Shown here one piece after another: positions 44,959 to 53,998 of a stretch of DNA of 64,000 nucleotides. The DNA comes from Methylobacterium planeticum. Lineage in GTDB: Bacteria > Pseudomonadota > Alphaproteobacteria > Rhizobiales > Beijerinckiaceae. Positions within the stretch are counted from its first letter, which is position 1, and the number at the start of each line of letters is the position of its first letter. The translations under genes and the position numbers were made by a program. The stretch spans positions 62,001 through 126,000 of the forward strand of contig NZ_VZZJ01000014.1 of assembly GCF_008806345.1 (NCBI RefSeq). Direction: 5' to 3'. The notes below the pieces were generated by a model. That model saw nothing but the letters and a program-made list of their open reading frames with translations, ran no database searches and was not told the origin of the DNA.

Positions 44959-45825
44959 ATGCTCGACGACGATCACGCCCACCCCGACGACGTTGCCCTC
45001 CAACTCGCCGATGACAGCGCCGGCCGCAAGCGGATCTCGATCTACCAGCCCGAGCAGGCCGGCCTGATCTTCCCCGAGATCCCGGATTTCAACAGCTTCG
45101 AGGAGGAGCGAACCTACCGCAAGCAGCACCTCGTTGCCGCCTGCCGCGCCTTCGCGATGCACGGCTTCGATTACGGCTTCGCCGGACATCTCACGATCCG
45201 CGACCCCGAACGTCCCGAACTCTACTGGACCAATCCGATGTGCGTGCACTTCTCTCAGGTGCGGATGTCGAACTTGATCCTTGCCGACCACAACGGCGAC
45301 GTGGTTGAAGGCCGATATGCGGTCAACCGCGCGGGCTTCGTCCTTCATGCGGCCGTTCATGATGAGTATCCGGACGTGATGGCGATGTGCCACGCGCACA
45401 CCGTCCACGGCACCGCCTGGTGCGCCACCGGCCGGCCGCTCGACATGATCAGCCAGGACGCTGCGGCCTTCTACAACAGCCACGCGGTCATCGGCGCCTC
45501 GGCGGGCGCGGTCGCGGTGGAAAAGGCGAGCGGCCAATCGGTCGCCCAGCAGATCGGTCGCAATCGCGGGGTGCTGCACCAGAACCACGGCCTCCTGACC
45601 ACGAGCCGGCACAGTATCGACGATGCGGCCTTCTGGTTCATCGCGCTTGAGCGCGCCTGCCAGCAGCAACTCCTGGTGGAGGCGACGGGGATCAAGCCAC
45701 AGGTATTGTCGGAAAAGACCGCCCGCTACAGCCGTGAGCACGTGGGCAGCGACTATATCGGTTGGCTACATTTCCAGACGCTCTACAGCCACATCGCGGC
45801 GACGCAGACGGACATGTTCGCATAG
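44959..45825 (+). CDS. Class II aldolase/adducin family protein
   Basis: A 288-residue zinc-dependent aldolase-family enzyme. Zinc histidines are visible in MCHAHTVHG and HQNHGLL. The oxyanion region GFAGHLTIRDPE and the segment ERPELYWTNPMCVHFSQVRM fit family members that act on phosphorylated or oxidised sugars, or decarboxylate sugar acids. The ATG at 44959 is preferred over the GTG at 44950. It is divergent from the GcvA-like LysR gene and followed by a clear terminator, so it is a single-gene unit. Together with the SAF dehydrogenase and MFS importer it suggests sugar-acid breakdown. Confidence 0.87.
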   Translation: MLDDDHAHPDDVALQLADDSAGRKRISIYQPEQAGLIFPEIPDFNSFEEERTYRKQHLVAACRAFAMHGFDYGFAGHLTIRDPERPELYWTNPMCVHFSQVRMSNLILADHNGDVVEGRYAVNRAGFVLHAAVHDEYPDVMAMCHAHTVHGTAWCATGRPLDMISQDAAAFYNSHAVIGASAGAVAVEKASGQSVAQQIGRNRGVLHQNHGLLTTSRHSIDDAAFWFIALERACQQQLLVEATGIKPQVLSEKTARYSREHVGSDYIGWLHFQTLYSHIAATQTDMFA

Positions 45826-45846
45826 GCATCGCATGACAGGCCTCTC

Positions 45847-45879
45847 GCCCGGGGGAACTGGAGTTCTCCCGGGCGTTTT
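45847..45879 (+). terminator. Rho-independent terminator of the aldolase gene
   Basis: GCCCGGGGGAACT and AGTTCTCCCGGGC form a 13-pair stem with one mismatch around GG (a four-base loop if the last pair opens), followed directly by GTTTTC. It begins 21 bases after the stop codon and is the clearest terminator in the window. Confidence 0.82.
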
Positions 45880-46277
45880 CGGCGAAGCCGTAAGCCATGT
45901 TCAGTCCCGCCGGACGCCTCCATTCCATGGTCGCTCAATTCAGGGGATCTATCAACGCTTCGATTTCTGAGGCCGACATCAGCCAAGAAACTGGCGTCAA
46001 TCGTTCGGCGGACTTGGTCCGAGTCCTTGAGAGCGCCTAACAGGCGATCAACCCGAGGCAAGCATCTCGCCGTCCGGCAGCGTCCGCAATGGACCTGTCG
46101 ATCAGCAGCTTGTTGGCCTCAAAGCTTGCGTCCGTCTCGACGGAGATATTGCTGAATTCCGTCGATGAATCCAATCCGATGCTGAATTTTCCCAGATTTG
46201 TCCTTAAGACAACTCTGCCTGATTGCGAGAACAGCGGGTACCAGTCTTGATTGTCACGGCCATGACGCTTAGGCAAA
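45880..46277. other. Intergenic region with a possible leftward ORF tail
   Basis: About 400 bases, less GC-rich than the flanks. On the minus strand 46037-46250 reads like protein (NQDWYPLFSQSGRVVLRTNL, then GKFSIGLDSSTEFSNIS), which could be a remnant or a small gene. No start signal supports it. Confidence 0.35.
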
Positions 46278-48554
46278 ATGGCAGGTGTTCCCGCAGGCCT
46301 TGAGCAAGGCGTCGTTCCCGTGCGCTCGCAACAGACGACCGATCGGCGCACCGCATCCGGCTCGAGACGATCCTGGCTCGCGCCGATCTGGCGCGGCTAC
46401 GTGCGCGTCCTGCACGCGATCACTGCCGCCGTGGTCGGCGCAGCCATCCTGGTCTTCGGCGTCCTGTTCGTGAACTACGGGGTTCTGTCGACGCCGAAGG
46501 CGCAGGCCTATCGCAACCTAGACCCCTCCATCCCCGAATGCCGCGATGGTCTCGCCCAGGGCTGGACCATCCTGGCCGAGACCGGACGTCGACGGCTTTC
46601 CGGAGCCAGCACGGCCGATGATGGCGGCTGGGTCGATCCGAGCAACGACGAGAATGCAGCCATCGCGAGCGATCCGCGCTGGCGTACCCGCTTCCGCTGC
46701 GCCCTGCAGCGCCACGTCGTCACCTCCGAACGTCCGGACGGCAAGCCGCTCGACTACACGCTCGGCTTCCTGGAGTTTCAGGAGGACGGCGAGCCCTACG
46801 CCCTCGTATCCCGTAGCGGCGGCAGCGACGTGGCCAACACGAGCGCGATGCTGCGCCACGCCATGGAGAGCCAGATGCGCGCGAGCGGCGCGGCGGCCTC
46901 CGGGGTCAGGCCGGTGATCACCCAGCTCGACGCGCTCAAGCAGCATCTCTCGACCGGCGCGAACTACGTCCTGGTTTTCGTGCACGGCTGGCGCCACGAC
47001 GCCCGCATCGGCGACGGCAACGTCGCCGATCTGCGCCTCTACGCGGCCCATGCCGCACGCTTCCTGCAACAGCGCTGCCCCACCAATCCGACGGCGTGCG
47101 AGATGAAGGTCACCGCCATCTATGTCGGCTGGCGCGGCGCGCGCGTCGACGAGCGGGGCCTGCGGGATTTGTTCGGTGACGCGGTCGGGGGCTTCTTCGG
47201 CGACGTCTCGGCGGCCGCCACCCTGTTCGACCGCAAGCCGGTCAGCGAGGCCATCGCGCCCGCTGCGATCTCGGCCCTGCGCTCCATCGAGTCGGTCTTG
47301 GCTGCGCCGCGCCCGGGCGGCCGCGAAGGCGACAACCGACTGATCGTGGCCGGGCACAGTCTGGGCGGCAACATGCTGGCCACCGGCCTCAAGGACGACG
47401 TGCTCAAGGCCGTGCGCCGCCACCGCTTCGGCGAGACGCTGCCGCCCGTCCTCGGCAACCTCGTCGTCCTGATCAATCCAGCGTCCGAGGCGAGCAAATG
47501 GACGGCGATCCAGCGCGCGGTCTGGGAGCGCATCGCGCTCCACGCCGACGAGCACACCCCGGCCGCCGAGGTTGCCCGGGATGCCGGCACCTTCCCGCCC
47601 GAGCAGCGCCCCGTGCTGATCTCCATGACAGCGGCGCTGGCATTCCCGGCGGGCGGACTGCGGCCGGGCGATTGCGCCTGGATCGGCCTCGAGATCGACG
47701 ATGGCTTCCAGGCTGCGCGGCAGCGGATCCGGCAGCGCCTCGCGAACACCGACGCCATGTTCGACTCCGGCGTCGACTATGATTGGGCGACGCACGACCT
47801 GTTCCCGACCTTCAAGCTCGATTTCCGCCCGGCGGCCGGCTACCTCGACCGGGTTGCCGCCCGCTTCGAACGCCGCCAGCCCCGCGGGATGAGCTGCGTG
47901 CCTCCGAAGGCCTCCGGCACCCTCGACGCGCTCCTGACGTTGCCGCTGCGCGCCCTCTCGGTGCTCGCCGAGACTTTCCCGTTCCAAGTCAGCCTGCGGG
48001 AGGAGTCGCACACGATCGGAAACCTCGATCCGCCTCGTCCGGCGGCCGGCGTGCTCGCGGACGCGCAACCGTCGGCCGCGCCGTTCGGCACCACCCACGA
48101 GCTGCTCGGCCTGCGCGATGCCCGCGCAGAGGGGCACCATCCCTACGCGACGCTCGCGGACGCCGCGATCGACTGCCCGCGCTCGGACCGCTGGCTGACC
48201 CGGGCGCGCACGCGCAGGAAGGAACTGTCCGGATTGTTCTGGGATAGCGAGGACCTCGCTCCGGCGGACTCAGTCGATTCCAGCCTCGGCAGGCCGGCGG
48301 CGCGCTTCCTCCACGGGCTTACCCTGACGGGAATCGCGCCGATCACGCTTGCCAACGATCCTTTCTGGAACATGCGCGCCTTCGACAACGCGCTCTCGCG
48401 CCACGACGGGTATCGCCTCTCGTCCTTCATCTGCGCCATGAACCAACTCGTGATGGACGACATCACGGGATCCGCGCCGCGCATGACCGATCGGATGGGC
48501 GGCCCGGATCAACAGCCGGCCGATAAGGCGCCGGTGACCAACGGAAGAGAGTGA
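46278..48554 (+). CDS. Large membrane-anchored alpha/beta-hydrolase-like protein
   Basis: A 758-residue protein. One membrane segment near residues 46-68 (ITAAVVGAAILVFGVLFVNY) anchors a large, probably periplasmic, domain. A hydrolase core is suggested by VLVFVHGWRHDARIG (oxyanion region) and by VAGHSLGGNM (nucleophile elbow with serine), separated by about 130 residues with a YVGWRG motif between them. The C-terminal 350 residues match nothing I recognise. The start could be a few codons later (GTG near 46317). No neighbouring gene suggests a role. Confidence 0.7.
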   Translation: MAGVPAGLEQGVVPVRSQQTTDRRTASGSRRSWLAPIWRGYVRVLHAITAAVVGAAILVFGVLFVNYGVLSTPKAQAYRNLDPSIPECRDGLAQGWTILAETGRRRLSGASTADDGGWVDPSNDENAAIASDPRWRTRFRCALQRHVVTSERPDGKPLDYTLGFLEFQEDGEPYALVSRSGGSDVANTSAMLRHAMESQMRASGAAASGVRPVITQLDALKQHLSTGANYVLVFVHGWRHDARIGDGNVADLRLYAAHAARFLQQRCPTNPTACEMKVTAIYVGWRGARVDERGLRDLFGDAVGGFFGDVSAAATLFDRKPVSEAIAPAAISALRSIESVLAAPRPGGREGDNRLIVAGHSLGGNMLATGLKDDVLKAVRRHRFGETLPPVLGNLVVLINPASEASKWTAIQRAVWERIALHADEHTPAAEVARDAGTFPPEQRPVLISMTAALAFPAGGLRPGDCAWIGLEIDDGFQAARQRIRQRLANTDAMFDSGVDYDWATHDLFPTFKLDFRPAAGYLDRVAARFERRQPRGMSCVPPKASGTLDALLTLPLRALSVLAETFPFQVSLREESHTIGNLDPPRPAAGVLADAQPSAAPFGTTHELLGLRDARAEGHHPYATLADAAIDCPRSDRWLTRARTRRKELSGLFWDSEDLAPADSVDSSLGRPAARFLHGLTLTGIAPITLANDPFWNMRAFDNALSRHDGYRLSSFICAMNQLVMDDITGSAPRMTDRMGGPDQQPADKAPVTNGRE

Positions 48555-49001
48555 TCCGGAGCCGGCCTTCGGAGCCCGCGCTTCCGGGCAGACGGATTCG
48601 ATCGGTCCAGAAGACGGATCATGGCCGATAGCGGCCTGTGTGCTTCGGGGCTCAAGGTGCGGGTAAGCGAACGTTCCACCCGGCTTCGACGAAAGCCTCG
48701 GAGTGATCCATTCCAAACCTTGACCACGCGCGAGAAGAATGCCCGCTCATGAGCGCCAGGCGTAACGGCCGGTATCGGGCGATACGAAGAGGATCGAGCC
48801 GCATACACAAAGTCTCACGGCTGCCCGTTCGTCATTCTTCAGGGAAATTCTGCCGCGCTGCCTGGTTGGGATGCGGCGGATGCCGAGGAAGCGTCCGCCC
48901 AATACATCCAGCACGGTGATTGATCATGATTTCACACGTCGCGCGCTCGGGAAGATCGCGGAGATGACCGGCGATGCGCGTTCTGGATGACGCTCCTGCA
49001 A

Positions 49002-49190
49002 CTACGGCATCCACGTGCGCTTGTCGTCGGCCGCCTGCTCCCAGCTTTCGGCGAGACCCGGCAACAGTGAGGCGGGGCGGTCAGTTCGCGTGAGGTCCCA
49101 CAGGACCAACCCTTCGAAGCGCGCGTCGTAGCGCTGGACGAAGAGCTGCGTCAGGCCCCGCGCGGCAACATGTCCAAAGCCGGGCAGCCT
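49002..49190 (-). pseudogene. Fragment of a peptide-type solute-binding protein (SBP_bac_5)
   Basis: On the minus strand this reads LTQLFVQRYDARFEGLVLWD, then LTRTDRPASLLPGLAESWEQ and AADDKRTWMP before a TAG at 49002. This is the N-terminal lobe of a peptide/nickel-type binding protein, cut on both sides. The intact SBP gene of the same family starts 310 bases away on the other strand and has a different sequence, so this is a separate decayed copy. Confidence 0.65.
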
Positions 49191-49247
49191 CGCACCGAAC
49201 GGGCGCGCAGCGCCTCGCCGGTAACAGGCGCCGCCTGCGATCGATCA

Positions 49248-49279
49248 AGATGTGGCTGATGCCAGATGTGGCAGATGCC
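49248..49279. repeat. Two tandem copies of a 16-bp unit
   Basis: AGATGTGGCTGATGCC is followed directly by AGATGTGGCAGATGCC, with one mismatch. It lies in non-coding DNA about 220 bases upstream of the peptide ABC operon. A regulatory role is possible but unproven. Confidence 0.55.
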
Positions 49280-49502
49280 TGCGTGGCCGACGTTTCCTTC
49301 GTGCACCCTGGGATCCGAGCCGTCAGCCCACCGCGGCGCGGTAGTCTCACGTCGGATTTGACGGCACGCCGCCACTCGTGACAGCGTGCGCCGTGGCATG
49401 AATGGTGCCTGATCTCGGGCGGACCTGCGCCTCCGCGCGCTTCGGCCGCGACACCCCGGCACGGCGGGGTTCGCCCGACACCCCTGCACCCGGGAACCCT
49501 CG

Positions 49503-51002
49503 ATGTTGCGTCATACTGCAGCCTGCTTCGCCGCAGGGCTCGCTCTCGCATCCGCCGCGCCGCCTGCCTCCGCCCAGACCCTGCGCTTCGGCCTGATGGA
49601 GGACTCGGACGCTCTCGATCCGACGCTGGCCCGGACCTTCGCGAGCCGAATGATCTTCGCGGCGCTCTGCGACAAGCTCGTCGATATCGGACCCGACCTG
49701 AAGCCGGTGCCACAACTCGCGACGCATTGGGAGCTCTCGTCCGACGAGAAGGCGCTGACCATGCACCTGCGCCCGGGCGTCACGTTTCACGACGGCGAGC
49801 CCCTCGACGCGGCGGCGGCGAAGTACAGCATCGAGCGACACCTGAAGATGCCGGGCTCGCAGCGCCGCGGCGAGATCGCGCCGATCGACACCGTCGAGGT
49901 GGTCGATCCCCTCACCTTCACGATCAAGCTGAAGCAGCCCTTCGCGCCCCTGCTGGCACAATTCACCGACCGGGCCGGCATGATGGTCTCGCCGAAGGCC
50001 GCCGAGCGGCTCGGCGACAAGTTCTCGACATCCCCCGTCTGCGCCGGTCCCTACAGGTTCGTCGAGCGGGTGCCGCAGGACCGCATCGTGGTCGAGCGCT
50101 TCCCCGCTTATTGGAACAAGGACCAGATCCAGATCCAGAGGATCGAGTTCCGGCCGATCCCCGATTCCACGGTGCGACTCACCAACCTGCGGGCCGGCCA
50201 GCTCGACCTCCTCGAGCGTCTTGCGCCCACCGACGTCCCCCAGGTCTCGCGCGATGCCAAGCTCAAGCTCGGCACGACCTACGAGCTCGGCTTCCAGGAA
50301 ATTCTGTTCAACACGGGTCGCGAGGGCTCGCCCGTGGCCGACGCTCGGGTACGCGCGGCCTTCGATCTCGCGATCGACCGCAATGCCCTGAACCAAGTGG
50401 TGTTCAACGGCGAGTTCCTGCCCGGCAACCAATGGGTTTCCCCCAAGCACCCGAACTACGTGAAGGAGTACCCACTGCCGAAGCGCGACGTCGCCAAAGC
50501 GAAGGCGCTGCTCGCCGAGGCCGGTCAGCCGAAGCCTCAGATCACCCTCACGGTCTACGCCAACAGCGAGGCGCCCCAGGTCGGTCAGGTGATCCAGGCG
50601 ATGACGAAAGAGGCGGGCTTCGACGTGAGGATCCAGGCCACCGACTTCACCACCGCCCTCGATGCCGCCGACAAGGGGAATTACGAGGCCTACCTCTATT
50701 CTTGGAGCGGCCGGCCGGACCCGGACGGCAACACATTCAGCTTCCTGTCGTGCAAGGCGCCCCTGAACTACGCGCGCTACTGCAGCACAGAGGCCGAGGC
50801 AGCGCTGCAGGCCGAGCGCGGCAGCGTCGACGCGGGCACCCGGCAGGCGGCTTGGAAGCGCCTCGCCGACCGCGTCCTGACGGACCGTCCCGGCATCTAC
50901 CTGCTCCACCGGAAGTTGCTCTGGGCCTACGGCCCGAAGCTCACGGGCTTCGTGCCGTACCCTGACGGCCTCGTGCGCTTCACCGGCCTGAAGCTCAACT
51001 GA
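49503..51002 (+). CDS. Peptide-type ABC transporter substrate-binding protein
   Basis: A 499-residue periplasmic SBP_bac_5 protein (DppA/GsiB type). A signal peptide ends in ASAQT near residue 25. Landmarks are LRFGLMEDSDALDPTLARTF, the family motif LRPGVTFHDGEPLDAAAAKY, and PVCAGPYRFVERVPQDRIVV. First gene of a six-gene operon. Its stop overlaps the permease start (TGATG). The gamma-glutamyltransferase at the end of the operon suggests glutathione or gamma-glutamyl peptides as ligand, as in the E. coli gsi cluster. Confidence 0.92.
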   Translation: MLRHTAACFAAGLALASAAPPASAQTLRFGLMEDSDALDPTLARTFASRMIFAALCDKLVDIGPDLKPVPQLATHWELSSDEKALTMHLRPGVTFHDGEPLDAAAAKYSIERHLKMPGSQRRGEIAPIDTVEVVDPLTFTIKLKQPFAPLLAQFTDRAGMMVSPKAAERLGDKFSTSPVCAGPYRFVERVPQDRIVVERFPAYWNKDQIQIQRIEFRPIPDSTVRLTNLRAGQLDLLERLAPTDVPQVSRDAKLKLGTTYELGFQEILFNTGREGSPVADARVRAAFDLAIDRNALNQVVFNGEFLPGNQWVSPKHPNYVKEYPLPKRDVAKAKALLAEAGQPKPQITLTVYANSEAPQVGQVIQAMTKEAGFDVRIQATDFTTALDAADKGNYEAYLYSWSGRPDPDGNTFSFLSCKAPLNYARYCSTEAEAALQAERGSVDAGTRQAAWKRLADRVLTDRPGIYLLHRKLLWAYGPKLTGFVPYPDGLVRFTGLKLN

Positions 51003-51946
51003 TGCTGCGCTTCCTCGCCCAGCGCCTGACACTGGCGGTGCCGACTCTGGTGCTTGCCTCGATGATCATCTTCGCCCTGCAGCAGCTCCTGCCGGGCGAC
51101 ACCGCGACCGCGCTCTCGGGGGAGGAGCGCGACCCGGAGGTGATCGCGTTCATCCGCCAGAAATACCACCTCGATCAGCCGCTTCCCGTTCGCTACGCCT
51201 ACTGGGCGGGCGGGGTGCTGAAGGGCGACCTCGGCGAGTCGATCCGGTTGCAGAAGCCGGTCTCCGAGCTCGTCATCGAGAAGCTGCCGGTGACGCTGGA
51301 GCTCGCCTGCCTCGCCATGCTGGTGGCCCTCGCCCTCGGGGTACCGATGGGCATCCTCTCGGCGGTCAAGCGCGGCACCTTCGCGGACACGCTCGCCAAC
51401 GGGATCGCTCTCTGGGGCCTGTCGGTGCCGAACTTCTGGCTCGGCATCCTGATGATCCTGCTGTTCTCGGTGCATCTCGGCTGGCTGCCGGCCTCGGGCT
51501 ACGTGCCGCCGAGCGAGAGCCTGGTCGACAACCTCAAGGCCATGGCGATGCCGGCCTTCGTTCTCGGCAACGCCATCGCGGCGGTGATGATGCGCCACAC
51601 CCGCGCGGCGATGCTCGGCGTGCTGGGCTCCGACTACGTCCGCACGGCCCGGGCCAAAGGCGTCGCGCCGCTGCGCCTGATCCTACGCCATGCGCTCCCG
51701 AACGCCGCGATCCCGATCATCACCCTCGGTGCCCTCGAATTCGGGCAACTCCTCTCGGGCGCCGTGCTGACGGAGCAGATCTTCTCCGTGCCGGGCTTCG
51801 GCAAGCTGATGGTGGACGCGGTGTTCAACCGGGACTTCGCCACCGTGCAGGGCGTCGTGATCTGCACGGCTGCCACCTACATTGCCCTCAACCTCGCGGC
51901 CGACCTGCTCTCGGCCGCGGTGAACCCGAAGCTGAGGCGGGCATGA
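51002..51946 (+). CDS. Peptide ABC transporter permease (DppB/GsiC type)
   Basis: A 314-residue inner-membrane permease with six helices. The N-terminal pattern LRFLAQRLTLAVPTLVLASM and the cytoplasmic loop around DYVRTARAKGVAPLRLILRH (EAA-type) are typical. Start and stop overlap the SBP gene by one base. Confidence 0.92.
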   Translation: MLRFLAQRLTLAVPTLVLASMIIFALQQLLPGDTATALSGEERDPEVIAFIRQKYHLDQPLPVRYAYWAGGVLKGDLGESIRLQKPVSELVIEKLPVTLELACLAMLVALALGVPMGILSAVKRGTFADTLANGIALWGLSVPNFWLGILMILLFSVHLGWLPASGYVPPSESLVDNLKAMAMPAFVLGNAIAAVMMRHTRAAMLGVLGSDYVRTARAKGVAPLRLILRHALPNAAIPIITLGALEFGQLLSGAVLTEQIFSVPGFGKLMVDAVFNRDFATVQGVVICTAATYIALNLAADLLSAAVNPKLRRA

Positions 51947-52043
51947 CACGGTCCGAACCGGGTTGCGCCGCACAGCGTGCGGCGCTCCGCTGGCGAACGG
52001 GGGGGCTGACGCGCCGCGCGGAAGCGCGCTCGGAGGGGTGCCC

Positions 52044-52955
52044 ATGAGCGGCGTCGGTCAGGGGAATGCGGGTGTCGCCGCGCCGCCCGCCGCATGGGTC
52101 GCCTCGACCCGCGAGCCCGGCCTGCTCGCGGCCTTCTGGGGGCGCCTCAGGGCGCGACCGAGCGCGGTGGTCGGGCTCGTGGTCGTGGGAGCTCTGATGT
52201 TGATGGCGGCGCTGGCGGACGTCGTTGCGCCCTACGATCCGACCGCCACGGATTGGGGCAATGTCCGCGGCGCCCCGAGCCTCGCCCATCCGTTCGGGGG
52301 TGACGAGGTCGGGCGCGATGTCCTCTCACGCATCGTCTACGGAGCCCGCGCGTCCCTCGGGGCCGGCCTCGTCTCCGTGCTGCTCGCCGTCTCCCTCGGG
52401 CTCCCGATCGGGCTGGTCGCTGGCTACGCGGGCGGTCTCGTCGACGGGGCGATCATGCGCCTCACCGACGCGCTCCTGGCCATCCCCTTCCTGATCCTGG
52501 CAATCGCCCTCGCGGCCTTCCTCGGTCCGAGCCTCACCAACGCGATGCTGGCGATCGGTCTCTCCGCCACATCGACCTTCGTGCGGCTGACCCGGGCCCA
52601 GGTACAGGCGGTGGCGGCAGAGGAGTTCGTCGAGGCGGCACGCTCGGTCGGCAATCCGCCTTGGCGGATCGCCTTGGTCCACATCCTGCCCAACATCGTG
52701 CCGGCGATCTTGGTCCAGGCGACGCTCACCATCGCGGCCGCGATCATCGCCGAGGCGAGCCTGTCCTTCCTCGGCCTCGGCCAGCAGCCCCCCGAGCCCT
52801 CCTGGGGCGCGATGCTCAACGTCGCCAAGAACTTCATGGATCAGGCACCCTGGATGGCGATCTGGCCCGGCCTGTCGATCTTCGTCGCGGTGCTGGCCTT
52901 CAACCTGCTCGGTGACGGTCTGCGCGACGCCCTCGATCCGAGGCAGCGGACATGA
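52044..52955 (+). CDS. Peptide ABC transporter permease (DppC/GsiD type)
   Basis: A 303-residue permease partner. The ATG at 52044 follows GGAGGGG, and the frame upstream of it is rejected. It carries the family motif HPFGGDEVGRDVLSRIVYGA near its N-terminus and the EAA loop EEFVEAARSVGNPPWRIALV. Its stop overlaps the next start (ATGA). Confidence 0.92.
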   Translation: MSGVGQGNAGVAAPPAAWVASTREPGLLAAFWGRLRARPSAVVGLVVVGALMLMAALADVVAPYDPTATDWGNVRGAPSLAHPFGGDEVGRDVLSRIVYGARASLGAGLVSVLLAVSLGLPIGLVAGYAGGLVDGAIMRLTDALLAIPFLILAIALAAFLGPSLTNAMLAIGLSATSTFVRLTRAQVQAVAAEEFVEAARSVGNPPWRIALVHILPNIVPAILVQATLTIAAAIIAEASLSFLGLGQQPPEPSWGAMLNVAKNFMDQAPWMAIWPGLSIFVAVLAFNLLGDGLRDALDPRQRT

Positions 52956-53998
52956 CCGGCTCCACGACACGGCCCCCTCTCCTCGACGTGAGCGATCTCG
53001 CCGTCTCATTCGACACCGAGGGCGGTGCGGTCCACGCCGTTAACGGCGTTTCCTACACGCTGGCCGAAGGCGAGACGCTCGGCATCGTCGGAGAATCCGG
53101 CTCGGGCAAGAGCGTGCATGTGCTTGCCATGCTGGGGCTGATCCCGCGCCCGCCCGGGCGTGTCACGCGTGGGAAGGTCTGGTTCGGGGGGCGCGATCTC
53201 CTCGCACTCCCCGAGCGCGACCTGCGCCGGGTGCGCGGCGGCGAGATCGGCTTCGTGTTCCAAGACCCAATGAGCTCCCTCAACCCCGGCATGAGCGTCG
53301 CGGCCCAGATCGTCGAGCCCCTGCGCATCCATCTCGGTCTCGATCAGCGCGCCGCGCGCGCTCGGGCCCGCGACCTCCTCGACCTCGTGCGCATCCCGAA
53401 TACGAAGGGCCGCCTCGACCAGTACCCGCACGAATTCTCAGGCGGCCAGCGTCAGCGGGTGATGATCGCGATCGGGCTCGCCTGCCGGCCGAAGCTCCTC
53501 ATCGCCGACGAGGCCACCACGGCCCTCGACGTCACCGTGCAGGCCGAGATCGTCGCCCTGGTGCAGGAGTTGAGGCGCGAGATTGGCATGGCCATCATCT
53601 GGATCACCCACGATCTCGGCGTCGTGGCCGGCATCAGCGACACCGTTCAGGTGATGTATGCGGGGCGTATCCTGGAGCGCGGCCCCGTCGACGCTCTGTT
53701 TCGCGATCCCCGCAATGCCTACACGCTGGGGCTGCTGCGCTCCCTGCCGGATCTCAGTCGCGGTCGTGCGGGGCGGAAGCGCCTGCAGCAGATCGACGGG
53801 GCACCTCCCGACATGCGCACCCCGCCGCCGGGCGATCCCTTCGCACCCCGGAACGCCTACGCGACACCCCGTTGCCGGGCCGAGATGCCGCCCCTCTCGC
53901 AGGCTCCTGGCGCCGCGCCGGGCCATCTCGTGGCCGCGTGGTATGATCTGCCAGCGCTTCTCACCCGCGAAGCCGCCCAACAGGGGCACACCCCATGA
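52952..53998 (+). CDS. Peptide ABC transporter ATPase (DppD type)
   Basis: A 348-residue ATPase. Walker A GESGSGKS is at residues 47-54, the signature SGGQRQRVMIA near 160 and Walker B LLIADEATTALDVT near 180. The C-terminal oligopeptide-transport domain has cysteines reduced to one (TPRCRAEMPP), so an iron-sulfur site is unlikely. ATGA overlaps at both ends couple it to its neighbours. Confidence 0.92.
   Translation: MTGSTTRPPLLDVSDLAVSFDTEGGAVHAVNGVSYTLAEGETLGIVGESGSGKSVHVLAMLGLIPRPPGRVTRGKVWFGGRDLLALPERDLRRVRGGEIGFVFQDPMSSLNPGMSVAAQIVEPLRIHLGLDQRAARARARDLLDLVRIPNTKGRLDQYPHEFSGGQRQRVMIAIGLACRPKLLIADEATTALDVTVQAEIVALVQELRREIGMAIIWITHDLGVVAGISDTVQVMYAGRILERGPVDALFRDPRNAYTLGLLRSLPDLSRGRAGRKRLQQIDGAPPDMRTPPPGDPFAPRNAYATPRCRAEMPPLSQAPGAAPGHLVAAWYDLPALLTREAAQQGHTP

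Larger units (their letters stand above)
48555..49502. other. Gene-poor region with remnants
   Basis: About 950 bases without an intact gene. It contains a fragment of a peptide-binding protein on the minus strand (49002-49190), a short tandem repeat (49248-49279) and, at the right end, the promoter of the peptide ABC operon. Nothing convincing was found at 48555-49000. Confidence 0.5.
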
